Source: an uncultured Pseudomonas sp.
GTDB lineage: Bacteria; Pseudomonadota; Gammaproteobacteria; Pseudomonadales; Pseudomonadaceae
Assembly (NCBI GenBank): GCA_943912755.1
Contig: CALTWF010000002.1
Location: 86,146-150,145, forward strand
DNA length: 64,000 nucleotides
Direction of reading: 5' to 3'
Numbering within the stretch: the stretch's first letter is position 1; every line of letters begins with the position of its first letter. Positions 18,882 to 27,472 of the stretch are shown piece after piece. The notes beneath the pieces were generated by a model that saw nothing but the letters and a program-made list of their open reading frames with translations, was not told the origin of the DNA and did not search any database. Both the position numbers and the translations under genes were made by a program.

Positions 18882-19508
18882 ATGAAGCTACGCGGTTTGT
18901 ATGCCATCACCGACAGCCAGTTGCTGGCCGGGCGGTTTCTTCCTTATGTCGAGGCCGCGCTGGAAGGCGGGGTGACCCTGCTGCAATACCGCGACAAGAG
19001 CGACAACCAGGCCCAGCGCCTGCGCGAGGCCGAGACGCTGCGCGACCTGTGCGAGCGCTACAAGACCCGCCTGATCATCAACGACGACGCCGAACTGGCC
19101 GCCCGCCTCGGCGTCGGCGTACACCTGGGGCAGACCGATGGCCCGCTGACCCCGGCGCGCACCTTGCTGGGCAAGGACGCGATCATCGGCTCCACCTGCC
19201 ACGCACAACTAGAGCTGGCCGAGCAGGCCAGCCGGGAAGGCGCCAGCTATGTCGCCTTCGGTCGCTTCTTCAATTCGCTGACCAAGCCCGGAGCTCCCGC
19301 CGCCGACCTGGCCCTGATCGAACAGGCCAAGGCGCGGATCAAGCTGCCGGTGGCGGTGATCGGCGGCATCACCCTGGACAACGCCGCACCGCTGGTCGAG
19401 CACGGTGCCGACCTGCTGGCGGTGATCCATGGCCTGTTCGGTGCCGACAGCGCGCAGGAAGTGACCCGCCGCGCCCGTGCCTTCAACGCCCTTTTCTCCA
19501 GTCTCTGA
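18882..19508 (+). CDS. thiE: Thiamine-phosphate synthase ThiE
   Basis: A 208-residue TIM-barrel enzyme that joins HMP-PP and the thiazole phosphate into thiamin phosphate. Visible signatures are LLQYRDKS, LIINDDAELAARLGVGVHLGQ, IIGSTCHA and VAFGRFFNSLTKPGA, then AVIGGITLDNAAPLVEHGAD for phosphate binding. It follows thiD by 27 bases and runs into hemL after 16 bases. Confidence 0.95.
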   Translation: MKLRGLYAITDSQLLAGRFLPYVEAALEGGVTLLQYRDKSDNQAQRLREAETLRDLCERYKTRLIINDDAELAARLGVGVHLGQTDGPLTPARTLLGKDAIIGSTCHAQLELAEQASREGASYVAFGRFFNSLTKPGAPAADLALIEQAKARIKLPVAVIGGITLDNAAPLVEHGADLLAVIHGLFGADSAQEVTRRARAFNALFSSL

Positions 19509-19524
19509 TTTACGAGGAACCTTC

Positions 19525-20808
19525 ATGTCCCGTTCCGAAAGCCTGTTCGCCAGCGCCCAGAAACACATTCCCGGTGGCGTCAACTCGCCTGTCCGCGCCT
19601 TCCGCAGCGTCGGCGGTACCCCGCTGTTCTTCAAGCATGCCGAAGGCGCCTACGTCACCGATGAAGACGACAAGCGCTATGTCGACTACGTCGGCTCCTG
19701 GGGCCCGATGATCCTCGGCCACAGCCACCCGGACGTGCTGGAATCGGTGCGCAAGCAACTGGCCCACGGCCTGTCCTACGGCGCCCCGACCGCCATGGAA
19801 ACCGAGATGGCCGACCTGGTCTGCTCGCTGGTGCCGTCGATGGAAATGGTGCGCATGGTCAGCTCCGGCACCGAGGCGACCATGAGCGCCATCCGCCTGG
19901 CCCGCGGCTTCACCGGTCGCGACAGCATCATCAAGTTCGAAGGCTGCTACCACGGTCACTCCGACAGCCTGCTGGTGAAGGCCGGCTCCGGCCTGCTGAC
20001 CCAGGGCGTACCGAGCTCCGCCGGCGTCCCGGCCGACTTCGCCAAGCACACCCTGACCCTGCCGTTCAACGATATCGACGCGGTCTCCGAGCTGCTCGGC
20101 AAGGCTGGCCAGGACGTGGCGTGCATCATCGTCGAGCCGGTGGCCGGCAACATGAACTGCGTACCACCGGCGCCGGGCTTCCTCGAAGGCCTGCGCAGCC
20201 TGTGCGACCAGCACGGCGTGGTGCTGATCTTCGACGAAGTGATGACCGGTTTCCGCGTCGCCCTCGGCGGTGCCCAGGCCCACTACGGCGTCACCCCTGA
20301 CCTGTCGACCTTCGGCAAGATCGTCGGTGGCGGCATGCCGGTCGGCTGCTTCGGCGGCAAGCGCCACATCATGCAGCAGATCGCCCCGCTGGGCCCGGTC
20401 TACCAGGCCGGCACCCTGTCCGGTAACCCGCTGGCCATGGCCGCCGGCCTGACCACCCTGAAACTGATCAGCCGCCCGGGCTTCCATGACGAGCTGAGCG
20501 CCTTCACCAGCCGCCTGCTGGATGGCCTGCAACAGCGCGCCGATGCCGCTGGCGTACCGTTCGTCACCACCCAGGCGGGGGGCATGTTCGGCCTGTATTT
20601 CACCGGCGCCGACGACATCGTCACCTTCGAGGACGTGATGGCCAGTGATGTCGAGCGCTTCAAGCGCTTCTTCCACCTGATGCTGGAAGGCGGCGTGTAC
20701 CTGGCGCCAAGCGCCTTCGAAGCCGGCTTCACCTCGATCGCCCACGGCGAAACCGAGCTGAAGATCACCCTGGACGCCGCCGAGCGGGCTTTTGCCGCCC
20801 TGAAATAA
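19525..20808 (+). CDS. hemL: Glutamate-1-semialdehyde 2,1-aminomutase HemL
   Basis: I start this at ATG 19525 (MSRSESLFAS, with GAGGAA before it), giving 427 residues. It converts glutamate-1-semialdehyde to 5-aminolevulinate in the C5 pathway to haem. Class III aminotransferase features are visible: GSWGPMILGHSHP, SSGTEATMSAIRLARGFTGR, IFDEVMTGFRVALGG and the PLP-binding lysine in STFGKIVGGGMPVG. The position after thiDE is the normal Pseudomonas arrangement. An intrinsic terminator follows. Confidence 0.97.
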   Translation: MSRSESLFASAQKHIPGGVNSPVRAFRSVGGTPLFFKHAEGAYVTDEDDKRYVDYVGSWGPMILGHSHPDVLESVRKQLAHGLSYGAPTAMETEMADLVCSLVPSMEMVRMVSSGTEATMSAIRLARGFTGRDSIIKFEGCYHGHSDSLLVKAGSGLLTQGVPSSAGVPADFAKHTLTLPFNDIDAVSELLGKAGQDVACIIVEPVAGNMNCVPPAPGFLEGLRSLCDQHGVVLIFDEVMTGFRVALGGAQAHYGVTPDLSTFGKIVGGGMPVGCFGGKRHIMQQIAPLGPVYQAGTLSGNPLAMAAGLTTLKLISRPGFHDELSAFTSRLLDGLQQRADAAGVPFVTTQAGGMFGLYFTGADDIVTFEDVMASDVERFKRFFHLMLEGGVYLAPSAFEAGFTSIAHGETELKITLDAAERAFAALK

Positions 20809-20823
20809 GGCGTTTCGGATAAA

Positions 20824-20864
20824 GAGAGGGGCGTCAGGCTTGTAGGCCTTTCGCCCCTTCTTTG
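20824..20864 (+). terminator. Intrinsic terminator after hemL
   Basis: GGGGCG (20828-20833) pairs with CGCCCC (20852-20857), with an inner AGGC/GCCT stem, followed by TTCTTTG. It lies 20 bases beyond the hemL stop codon. Confidence 0.8.
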
Positions 20865-21008
20865 TAGGAAAGCTCCACAGGCTTATGACTGAATTGCGCC
20901 TCATTGGCAGAAATTCTGGTAAAGACTTTGTAAGGTGGACGCTGCTTAACCCATAATGTGCCACCAGACACACTTTGGCCGCAGCTTTGCAGAGGTAAGT
21001 CGATCACC

Positions 21009-21560
21009 ATGAACCGCGCCGGCCGCGCCCTCGCCCTGGGCTGCCTGTTGCTACTTCAGCCCCTGCTGGCCATCGCGGCAGGCGGCAACTCGTTGCTGAT
21101 CCCCACCACGGGCCGCTGCACCCTGAACACGTCCCCCGAAGAACTCGCCGACGCCGTGACCCGCTGCAAGCAGGTCGCCCAGTCCGGTGACGCCCAGGCC
21201 CAGTACGAGCTGGGCGAGTTCTACTACGACGGCAAGAACACCACCCGCGACCTCAACCAGGCACTGGGCTACTTCGAACAGGCCTCGCTGCAGGGCCAGG
21301 CCGATGCGCAATACAAGCTGGGGATGATGTTCGCCCGCGGCGAAGGCGTTTCGGCCAACAATGTGCAGGCCTACATCCTGCTGAAGATGGCGGCGGTCAA
21401 CGGCGCCGAGGATGCGCTGGACGAAGCCGACGAAGTGTCGGCGCGGATGCCGCGCGACGAACTGGAAAACGCCACCCAGGTGCTGGGCCAGATCTTCCGC
21501 AAGTACCTGCTGGAGCTGCAGTCCGCCGACGGACGCACGCCCTTCTCGCCGCTTCCCTGA
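21009..21560 (+). CDS. Secreted Sel1/TPR-repeat protein
   Basis: I start this at ATG 21009 (MNRAGRALAL), giving 183 residues with a signal peptide ending near residue 23 (AIAAGG). Two or three Sel1-type repeats follow: AQAQYELGEFYYDGKNTTRD, ADAQYKLGMMFARGEGVSAN and an AYILLKMAAVNGAEDA segment. Such repeats bind partner proteins in the periplasm. The gene is conserved between hemL and the DUF1820 gene in Pseudomonas; no specific role is known to me. Confidence 0.85.
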   Translation: MNRAGRALALGCLLLLQPLLAIAAGGNSLLIPTTGRCTLNTSPEELADAVTRCKQVAQSGDAQAQYELGEFYYDGKNTTRDLNQALGYFEQASLQGQADAQYKLGMMFARGEGVSANNVQAYILLKMAAVNGAEDALDEADEVSARMPRDELENATQVLGQIFRKYLLELQSADGRTPFSPLP

Positions 21561-21564
21561 ACCC

Positions 21565-21891
21565 TTACCGCTCCGGCATCGGCATGGGGAACGGCATGAC
21601 ATTGCCGCTGCCCTTGGCCTCGCTGATCTTCGGCGTGCCCAGGCGCTCCACCTCGTCGATCCGCACGATGGAATGCATCGGCACGAAACTGCGGGTCACG
21701 CCTTCGAACTGCGCCTTCAGCTTCTCTTCGCTGGGATCGACCACCACCTGGGTACGCTCGCCGAAGACGAACTCCTCGATTTCCAGGAAGCCCCACAGAT
21801 CGCTCTGGTAGATCTGCTTGGCGTACATCTCGAACACCTGGCCCTGGTTGAGGAAGATCACTTTGTAGATGGGGGCTTCACGCTTGGTCAT
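21565..21891 (-). CDS. DUF1820 family protein
   Basis: I start this at ATG 21891 (MTKREAPIYK), giving 108 residues; the frame could extend to a TTG at 21906. The core KVIFLNQGQVFEMYAKQIYQ, then GFLEIEEFVFGE, is typical of DUF1820, a soluble family found in gammaproteobacteria, of unknown function. It is convergent with the Sel1 gene with 4 bases between stops. Upstream of it on the other strand I would expect miaB, which is missing. Confidence 0.85.
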   Translation of the reverse strand: MTKREAPIYKVIFLNQGQVFEMYAKQIYQSDLWGFLEIEEFVFGERTQVVVDPSEEKLKAQFEGVTRSFVPMHSIVRIDEVERLGTPKISEAKGSGNVMPFPMPMPER

Positions 21892-22168
21892 GTTCGGCAG
21901 GAGCAATGGCTGTCAAGAAAGGTCGCGAATCATAGCACAGCCCCCCCGGCGGACAGTGCCCAGGGCTCTCGCCAGGCATAACCGTTTCGTCAACTTCTTC
22001 TGCGACAATCCCCGCCAGACCGGTACTGCAAGGCCCCGCCTGCCGCCCGACCCGCCCCCGACCAATGACGGAGCCGCCACCCATTGATCGTTTCAGCGCT
22101 TTCGCGGCCCCGCAGTCGGGGTTATTCTCTAGGACATATTTCTTGCCCAAGGGCGGCTTAAAACAACC
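21892..22168. other. Gene-free gap where miaB is expected
   Basis: These 277 bases carry no open frame with the MiaB radical-SAM cysteines. The left part looks like an upstream region (GTCAACTTCTTCTGCGACAA), the right part like the ybeZ promoter (GTTATTCTCTAGGACATA). In other Pseudomonas I remember miaB lying between the DUF1820 gene and ybeZ. Confidence 0.6.
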
Positions 22169-23167
22169 TTGAACGCACCCATCGAACCCCATCGTTTCAT
22201 TCTCGAGCCTTTCGAAGCTCACCGTTTCGCCAATCTGTGCGGCCAGTTCGACGAGCACCTGCGCCTGATCGAACAACGCCTGGCCATCGAAATCCGCAAC
22301 CGCGGCAACCAGTTCGAACTGATCGGCGAACCCCGGGTCACCTCCACTGCCGAGCAGCTGCTGCGCCGTCTCTATCGCGAGACCAAGGCCACCGAGCTGT
22401 CGCCGGAAATGGTCCATCTCTATCTCCAGGAATCTTCCGTCGAAGCCCTGGAAAACCCGGCGGTCAACGAAGTCAGCGTTTCGCTGCGCACGCGCAAGGG
22501 CGTCATTCGTCCGCGCGGCCTCAACCAGCAGCGCTACGTCAAGGAAGTCCTCGGCAACGACATCAACTTCGGCATCGGCCCTGCCGGTACCGGCAAGACC
22601 TACCTGGCCGTGGCCTGCGCGGTGGACGCGCTGGAGCGCGAACAGGTGCGGCGCATCCTGCTGGTGCGCCCGGCGGTCGAAGCGGGCGAAAAGCTCGGCT
22701 TCCTGCCCGGCGACCTCGCACAGAAGATCGACCCTTACCTGCGCCCGCTCTACGACGCGCTGTATGAGATGCTCGGCTTCGAACACGTGGCCAAGCTGAT
22801 CGAGCGCCAGGTGATCGAGATCGCCCCGCTGGCCTACATGCGCGGCCGCACCCTGAACAACAGCTTCATCATCCTCGACGAAAGCCAGAACACCACCGTC
22901 GAACAGATGAAGATGTTCCTCACCCGCATCGGTTTCGGCTCCACCGCCGTGATCACTGGCGACATCACCCAGGTCGACCTGCCGAAAGGCACCAAGTCCG
23001 GCCTGGCCCATGTCATCCAGGTGCTCAAGGACGTGCCGGGCATCAGCTTCACCCACTTCCAGCCCAAGGACGTGGTCCGCCACCCGTTGGTGCAACGCAT
23101 CGTCGAGGCCTACGAGCGCTTCGACGACCAGCAGGCCAAGGCCCAGGGCACCCAACGCGATGCTTGA
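22169..23167 (+). CDS. ybeZ: PhoH-like ATPase YbeZ
   Basis: A 332-residue PhoH-family protein starting at TTG 22169 (reads NAPIEPHRFILEPFE, which is the usual N-terminus in Pseudomonas). The P-loop is GPAGTGKTYLA at about residue 138, followed by LVRPAVEAGEKLGFLPGDL and Walker B FIILDESQNTT, then ITGDITQVDLP. It works with YbeY in rRNA processing and ribosome quality control. The last 8 bases overlap the start of ybeY, implying coupled translation. Confidence 0.95.
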   Translation: MNAPIEPHRFILEPFEAHRFANLCGQFDEHLRLIEQRLAIEIRNRGNQFELIGEPRVTSTAEQLLRRLYRETKATELSPEMVHLYLQESSVEALENPAVNEVSVSLRTRKGVIRPRGLNQQRYVKEVLGNDINFGIGPAGTGKTYLAVACAVDALEREQVRRILLVRPAVEAGEKLGFLPGDLAQKIDPYLRPLYDALYEMLGFEHVAKLIERQVIEIAPLAYMRGRTLNNSFIILDESQNTTVEQMKMFLTRIGFGSTAVITGDITQVDLPKGTKSGLAHVIQVLKDVPGISFTHFQPKDVVRHPLVQRIVEAYERFDDQQAKAQGTQRDA

Positions 23168-23654
23168 ACTGGACCTGCAAGTCGCGACCGACAAGGCCGC
23201 GCCCGACGAAGCGCTGTTCCGCCGCTGGTGCGAACTGGCCCTGCGCCAGCGCACGGCGGATTCGGAAATGACCATCCGCCTGGTGGATGAAGCCGAAGGC
23301 CGCGAGCTGAACCACACCTACCGGCACAAGGACTACGCCACCAACGTACTGTCCTTCCCCGCCGACGTTCCCGACGACATGCTCGATATCCCGCTGCTGG
23401 GGGACCTGGTGATCTGCGTCGCGGTGGTCGAGCGCGAGGCCGCCGAGCAAGGCAAGTCCCTCGAAGCCCACTGGGCGCACCTGGTCATCCACGGCTGCCT
23501 GCACCTGCTGGGCTACGACCACATCGACGACGATGAGGCCGAGGAAATGGAAGCACTGGAACGAACGTTGCTTGCCGAACTGGGTCATCCGGACCCATAC
23601 GCCGACGACGAAGACGACACCCCACACACTGATATCTGCAAGGATCACGAGTAA
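23160..23654 (+). CDS. ybeY: Endoribonuclease YbeY
   Basis: A 164-residue zinc-dependent endoribonuclease that trims the 3' end of 16S rRNA and takes part in ribosome quality control. The metal site HLVIHGCLHLLGYDH gives the H-x3-H-x5-H pattern; NHTYRHKDYATNVLSFP upstream is also family-specific. The acidic C-terminal tail (ADDEDDTPHTD) is variable. It overlaps ybeZ by 8 bases and precedes corC by 5. Confidence 0.96.
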   Translation: MLELDLQVATDKAAPDEALFRRWCELALRQRTADSEMTIRLVDEAEGRELNHTYRHKDYATNVLSFPADVPDDMLDIPLLGDLVICVAVVEREAAEQGKSLEAHWAHLVIHGCLHLLGYDHIDDDEAEEMEALERTLLAELGHPDPYADDEDDTPHTDICKDHE

Positions 23655-23659
23655 CCGCC

Positions 23660-24499
23660 ATGAGCGAAGATCGATCGAGCAACGGGCAAAAGTCATGGCT
23701 TGGCAAGCTGACCCAGGCTTTTGCCCATGAGCCGAAAAACCGCCAGGAGCTCCTTGAGCTGCTGCGCGAAGCGCACCAGAACAAGCTGCTCGACAGCGAA
23801 GCCCTGACCATCGTCGAAGGCGCCATCCAGGTCGCCGACCTGCAGGTCCGCGACATCATGGTGCCGCGCTCGCAGATGATCAGCATCAAGGCCTCGCAAT
23901 CGCCGCGGGAGTTCCTCCCGGCGATCATCGACGCCGCGCACTCGCGCTACCCGGTGGTCGGCGAAAGCCACGACGATGTCCTCGGCGTGCTGCTGGCCAA
24001 GGACCTGTTGCCACTCATCCTCAAGGAGAACGGCGACAGCTTCAGCATCAAGGACCTGCTCCGCCCGGCCACCTTCGTGCCCGAATCCAAGCGCCTCAAC
24101 GTGCTGCTGCGCGAATTCCGCGCCAACCACAACCACATGGCCATCGTCATCGACGAATACGGCGGCGTGGCTGGCCTGGTGACCATCGAGGACGTGCTGG
24201 AGCAGATCGTCGGCGATATCGAGGACGAGCACGACGTCGAGGAAGACAGCTACATCAAGCCGCTGCCCAGCGGTGACTTCCTGATCAAGGCGCTGACGCC
24301 GATCGAGAACTTCAACGAGTTCTTCGACAGCGAGTTCTCCGACGACGAGTTCGACACCGTTGGCGGCCTGGTCATGAGTGCCTTCGGACACCTGCCCAAG
24401 CGCAACGAGACTACCGAGATCGGGCCTTATCGCTTCCGCATCCTCAACGCCGACAGCCGGCGGATACACCTGCTGCGCCTGACGCCCATCACCCGTTAA
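23660..24499 (+). CDS. corC: CorC/YbeX CBS-domain protein
   Basis: A 279-residue protein with two CBS domains (about 70-190: VRDIMVPRSQM, VLGVLLAKDLLPLIL, MAIVIDEYGGVAGLVTIEDV) and a C-terminal CorC_HlyC domain (ENFNEFFDSEFSDDEFDTVG, HLPKRNET). It has been tied to Mg2+/Co2+ efflux and, in E. coli, to ribosome function along with ybeZ and ybeY. The order ybeZ-ybeY-corC-lnt is the standard one. Confidence 0.95.
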   Translation: MSEDRSSNGQKSWLGKLTQAFAHEPKNRQELLELLREAHQNKLLDSEALTIVEGAIQVADLQVRDIMVPRSQMISIKASQSPREFLPAIIDAAHSRYPVVGESHDDVLGVLLAKDLLPLILKENGDSFSIKDLLRPATFVPESKRLNVLLREFRANHNHMAIVIDEYGGVAGLVTIEDVLEQIVGDIEDEHDVEEDSYIKPLPSGDFLIKALTPIENFNEFFDSEFSDDEFDTVGGLVMSAFGHLPKRNETTEIGPYRFRILNADSRRIHLLRLTPITR

Positions 24500-24507
24500 G
24501 GACAACC

Positions 24508-26025
24508 ATGCGCTGGATCACCCGCCCCGGCTGGCCCGGTAACCTGCTGGCCGTGGCGGCCGGCGCCCTGACCACCCTGACCCTGGCTCCGTTCGACATC
24601 TGGCCCCTGGCCCTGGTGGCGCTGGGCCTGTTCTACCTTGGCCTGCGCGAGCTGAGCCCACGCCAGGCCCTGTGGCGCGGCTGGCACTACGGCTTCGGCC
24701 TGTTCGCCGCCGGCACCTGGTGGATCTACGTCAGCATCCACGACTACGGCGGCGCCTCGGCGCTACTGGCCGGCGGGCTGATGCTGGCGTTCTTCGCCGC
24801 CATTGCCTGGTTCTTCGCCCTGCCCGCCTGGGTCTGGGCGCGCTGGCTGCGGCGCAATGAAGCGCCACTGGCCGACGCCCTCGGCTTCGCCGCCCTGTGG
24901 CTGGCCCAGGAAGCGTTCCGTGGCTGGTTCCTCACCGGTTTCCCCTGGCTCTACGCCGGCTACAGCCAGCTCGACGGCCCGCTGGCCGGGCTCGCGCCGC
25001 TGGGCGGCATGTGGCTGGTGTCCTTCACCCTGGCGCTGACCGCGGCGCTGCTGTGCAACCTGCACCGCCTGCGCCAGCGCAAGGCGTTCCTCGCCGCCGG
25101 CGTGCTCCTGCTGATCGGCCCCTGGGCGATCGGCATCGCCCTCAAGGGCCACGCCTGGACCGTCCCGTCCGGCGAGCCGCTGAAGGTCGCGGCGATCCAG
25201 GGCAATATCGAACAGAGCCTGAAATGGGAGCCGAGCGAGCTGCGCCGGCAACTGGAGCTGTATCGCGACCTGAGTTTCAGCAGCAAGCCGGCGGACCTGA
25301 TCGTCTGGCCGGAGACTGCCGTGCCGGTGTTCAAGGACAGCGTGCAGGGTTACCTGGACATGATGAGCGGCTTTGCCGCCGATCGGCATTCGGCGCTGAT
25401 CACCGGAGTTCCGGTACGCCTGTTCGAACACGGGCAGCGCCGCTACTTCAACGGCATCACCGCCGTCGGCGAAGGCGACGGCACCTACCTCAAGCAGAAG
25501 CTGGTGCCGTTCGGCGAGTACGTGCCGCTGCAGGACCTGCTGCGCGGCCTGATCGAATTCTTCGACCTGCCGATGTCCGACTTCGCCCGCGGCCCGGCCG
25601 ACCAGGCGCTGATCCAGGCCAAGGGCTACCAACTGGCGCCGTTCATCTGCTACGAAGTGGTCTACCCGGAGCTGGCCGCCAGCCTGGCGGCGCGCAGCGA
25701 CATCCTCCTGACCATCAGCAACGACACCTGGTTCGGCAAGTCCATCGGCCCGCTGCAGCACCTGCAGATGGCCCAGATGCGCGCCCTGGAGGCCGGACGC
25801 TGGATGATCCGCGCAACCAACAACGGCGTCACCGGACTGATCGACCCGTTCGGCCGCATCACCGCGCAGATCCCGCAGTTCGAGCGCGGCATCCTGTACG
25901 GGGAAGTCGTACCGATGCAGCAACTCACCCCCTACCTGCAATGGCGCTCCTGGCCGCTGGCCATTCTCTGCGTCCTGCTGCTGGGCTGGGCATTGCTGAC
26001 CAGCCGGATCGCCAAGGCGGTGTGA
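24508..26025 (+). CDS. lnt: Apolipoprotein N-acyltransferase Lnt
   Basis: A 505-residue inner-membrane enzyme that adds the third acyl chain to lipoproteins. About six hydrophobic segments fill the N-terminal 200 residues; the C-terminal nitrilase-like domain carries the triad: Glu in LIVWPETAVPVF, Lys in KQKLVPFGEYVPLQ, and Cys in APFICYEVVYPE. It starts 8 bases after corC. The neighbouring lipoproteins (LptE, RlpA) are among its likely substrates. Confidence 0.96.
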   Translation: MRWITRPGWPGNLLAVAAGALTTLTLAPFDIWPLALVALGLFYLGLRELSPRQALWRGWHYGFGLFAAGTWWIYVSIHDYGGASALLAGGLMLAFFAAIAWFFALPAWVWARWLRRNEAPLADALGFAALWLAQEAFRGWFLTGFPWLYAGYSQLDGPLAGLAPLGGMWLVSFTLALTAALLCNLHRLRQRKAFLAAGVLLLIGPWAIGIALKGHAWTVPSGEPLKVAAIQGNIEQSLKWEPSELRRQLELYRDLSFSSKPADLIVWPETAVPVFKDSVQGYLDMMSGFAADRHSALITGVPVRLFEHGQRRYFNGITAVGEGDGTYLKQKLVPFGEYVPLQDLLRGLIEFFDLPMSDFARGPADQALIQAKGYQLAPFICYEVVYPELAASLAARSDILLTISNDTWFGKSIGPLQHLQMAQMRALEAGRWMIRATNNGVTGLIDPFGRITAQIPQFERGILYGEVVPMQQLTPYLQWRSWPLAILCVLLLGWALLTSRIAKAV

Positions 26026-26029
26026 GGCA

Positions 26030-26791
26030 TCAATAGAAAAGTCGATAGCCGATCAGGCCAACCGCTTCGTTGAGCAACTGGCCGTTCTGCCGCACGGCCC
26101 TGGCCTCCGGGATCCAGCCGGCGAACGGACGGCCATGGTCAAGACCAAGGAAGCCCACCGGCGCCGGCACCACCTCGAAACCGGCGCGCTGGAAGCTCCA
26201 TACCGAACGCTGCATATGCCAGGACTGGGTTACCAGAACGACACGCTTGACCCCTTGCGGCAGCAGTATCGCGGCGCTCAGCTCGGCATTCTCCCACGTG
26301 GTGCGGCTCGCCTCCTCCAGCCAGCGCACCGGTACGCCGAAGTCACGTTGCATTGAATCCGCCATCAGCCGCGCTTCGCTGGGCGGCATGCCGTAATGCA
26401 AGCCACCGGTAGTCAGTACCGGCAACCCGGAGGCCTTGGCCAACTGCGCGGCATACCGCATGCGTTCGAGGGCGATATCGCTCGGCTGGTCCTGCAACCC
26501 CCAGGCGGGATCGCCACGCTCGCGCCCGGCACCAAGGATGACGATCGCATCGGCGCGCCCGGCCAGCTTCGCCCATTCGTCCGGGGCCAGGGCCGGCAGC
26601 GTTTCGATCTGCCGGGCAAATTGCTGCATGACCACTGGCAGACTCATCAGCCATAGGCCTCCCAGCCCACCGACAAAACACACGAGCGCCGTGCGCGGCC
26701 ATGACTTGCGCAGCCACCATGCCGCAATCAACAGCAGGAACAGGACACCGGGCGGCATCAGCCATTGTTTGATGAAAAAGCGAAAAGGCAT
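26030..26791 (-). CDS. YdcF/DUF218-family membrane protein
   Basis: A 253-residue protein with two N-terminal hydrophobic segments (VLFLLLIAAWWL and CFVGGLGGLWLMSLPVVM) and a DUF218 domain: ADAIVILGAGRERG, ERMRYAAQLAKASGLPVLTT, then RTTWENAELSAAIL and VLVTQSWHMQRSVWSFQRAG. The family includes ElyC and SanA, linked to envelope carbon-lipid metabolism, and YdcF, which binds S-adenosylmethionine. It converges on lnt with 4 bases between stops. Confidence 0.9.
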   Translation of the reverse strand: MPFRFFIKQWLMPPGVLFLLLIAAWWLRKSWPRTALVCFVGGLGGLWLMSLPVVMQQFARQIETLPALAPDEWAKLAGRADAIVILGAGRERGDPAWGLQDQPSDIALERMRYAAQLAKASGLPVLTTGGLHYGMPPSEARLMADSMQRDFGVPVRWLEEASRTTWENAELSAAILLPQGVKRVVLVTQSWHMQRSVWSFQRAGFEVVPAPVGFLGLDHGRPFAGWIPEARAVRQNGQLLNEAVGLIGYRLFY

Positions 26792-26823
26792 CGGGCATCT
26801 CCATGAAAAGTGCCGGAAGCCTA

Positions 26824-26855
26824 AAGAAAAACGGCGCCCGATGACACCGGGCGCC
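26824..26855 (-). terminator. Intrinsic terminator of the DUF1654 gene
   Basis: GGCGCCCG (26833-26840) pairs with CGGGCGCC (26848-26855) around a 7-base loop; on the minus strand it is followed by TTTTTCTTT. It lies downstream of the DUF1654 gene and 33 bases before the YdcF-like start. Confidence 0.85.
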
Positions 26856-26915
26856 GATCAGAATGAACAAACCCGCATGGCGCACTCCATCCTGCGCCGT
26901 TGATATCCCGAACGG

Positions 26916-27233
26916 TTATTTGCAGTGCAGCGTTCTGGATTTGAGCGCTGTGGCGGAACGTTTCCGGTCCTTGAGCCAGATGACCCGGCCAGGGGTGGGC
27001 GTTTCTACCGGGGGTAATGCGACGGAAATCTTCTGGCCCCGTGCCGGAGCAGCCTCCAGCCAGGCCTTGATGACGTCGAACTCGGCTCGGCTGAGGCCGC
27101 GCAGTTCCAATTCGGCGGGCATTTCATCGCGCAATCGCTGCGAGGTGCGGGCCACATCCAGGGCCAGCCCCAGGCGATCGATCAGGCGTTCGTAGATTTC
27201 CGGTTTAGCTGCATGTTGCTGCGACTCTCCCAT
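26916..27233 (-). CDS. DUF1654 family protein
   Basis: A 105-residue soluble protein from ATG 27233 with GAGGTG upstream. It matches the Pseudomonas DUF1654 family: PEIYERLIDRLGLALDVART, EIPAELELRGL-like centre and ARGQKISVALPPVETP. Some members are induced with DNA damage genes, but nothing here shows its regulation. Its function is unknown. It is divergent from leuS. Confidence 0.8.
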   Translation of the reverse strand: MGESQQHAAKPEIYERLIDRLGLALDVARTSQRLRDEMPAELELRGLSRAEFDVIKAWLEAAPARGQKISVALPPVETPTPGRVIWLKDRKRSATALKSRTLHCK

Positions 27234-27472
27234 CCGTTCACCTCATTGAAGATAAAATTCATCTCCCCCACGAATGAGCTTAGCGTCACCCTCGAAACGG
27301 GCCGGACGCCGCGACCAACGGCCCCTGGCGGCGCGTGCCGATGCAATCAGGGTTTCCCACGACCATTGGGGGTCATGTATGCTACGGCGTTCACTCTTGA
27401 CGCCGGATTGCCGGGCAAAACGGCGTAACGCCAGCCTGGATAAGGTCTCCCATTTCTCAGCGCAAAGTAGCC

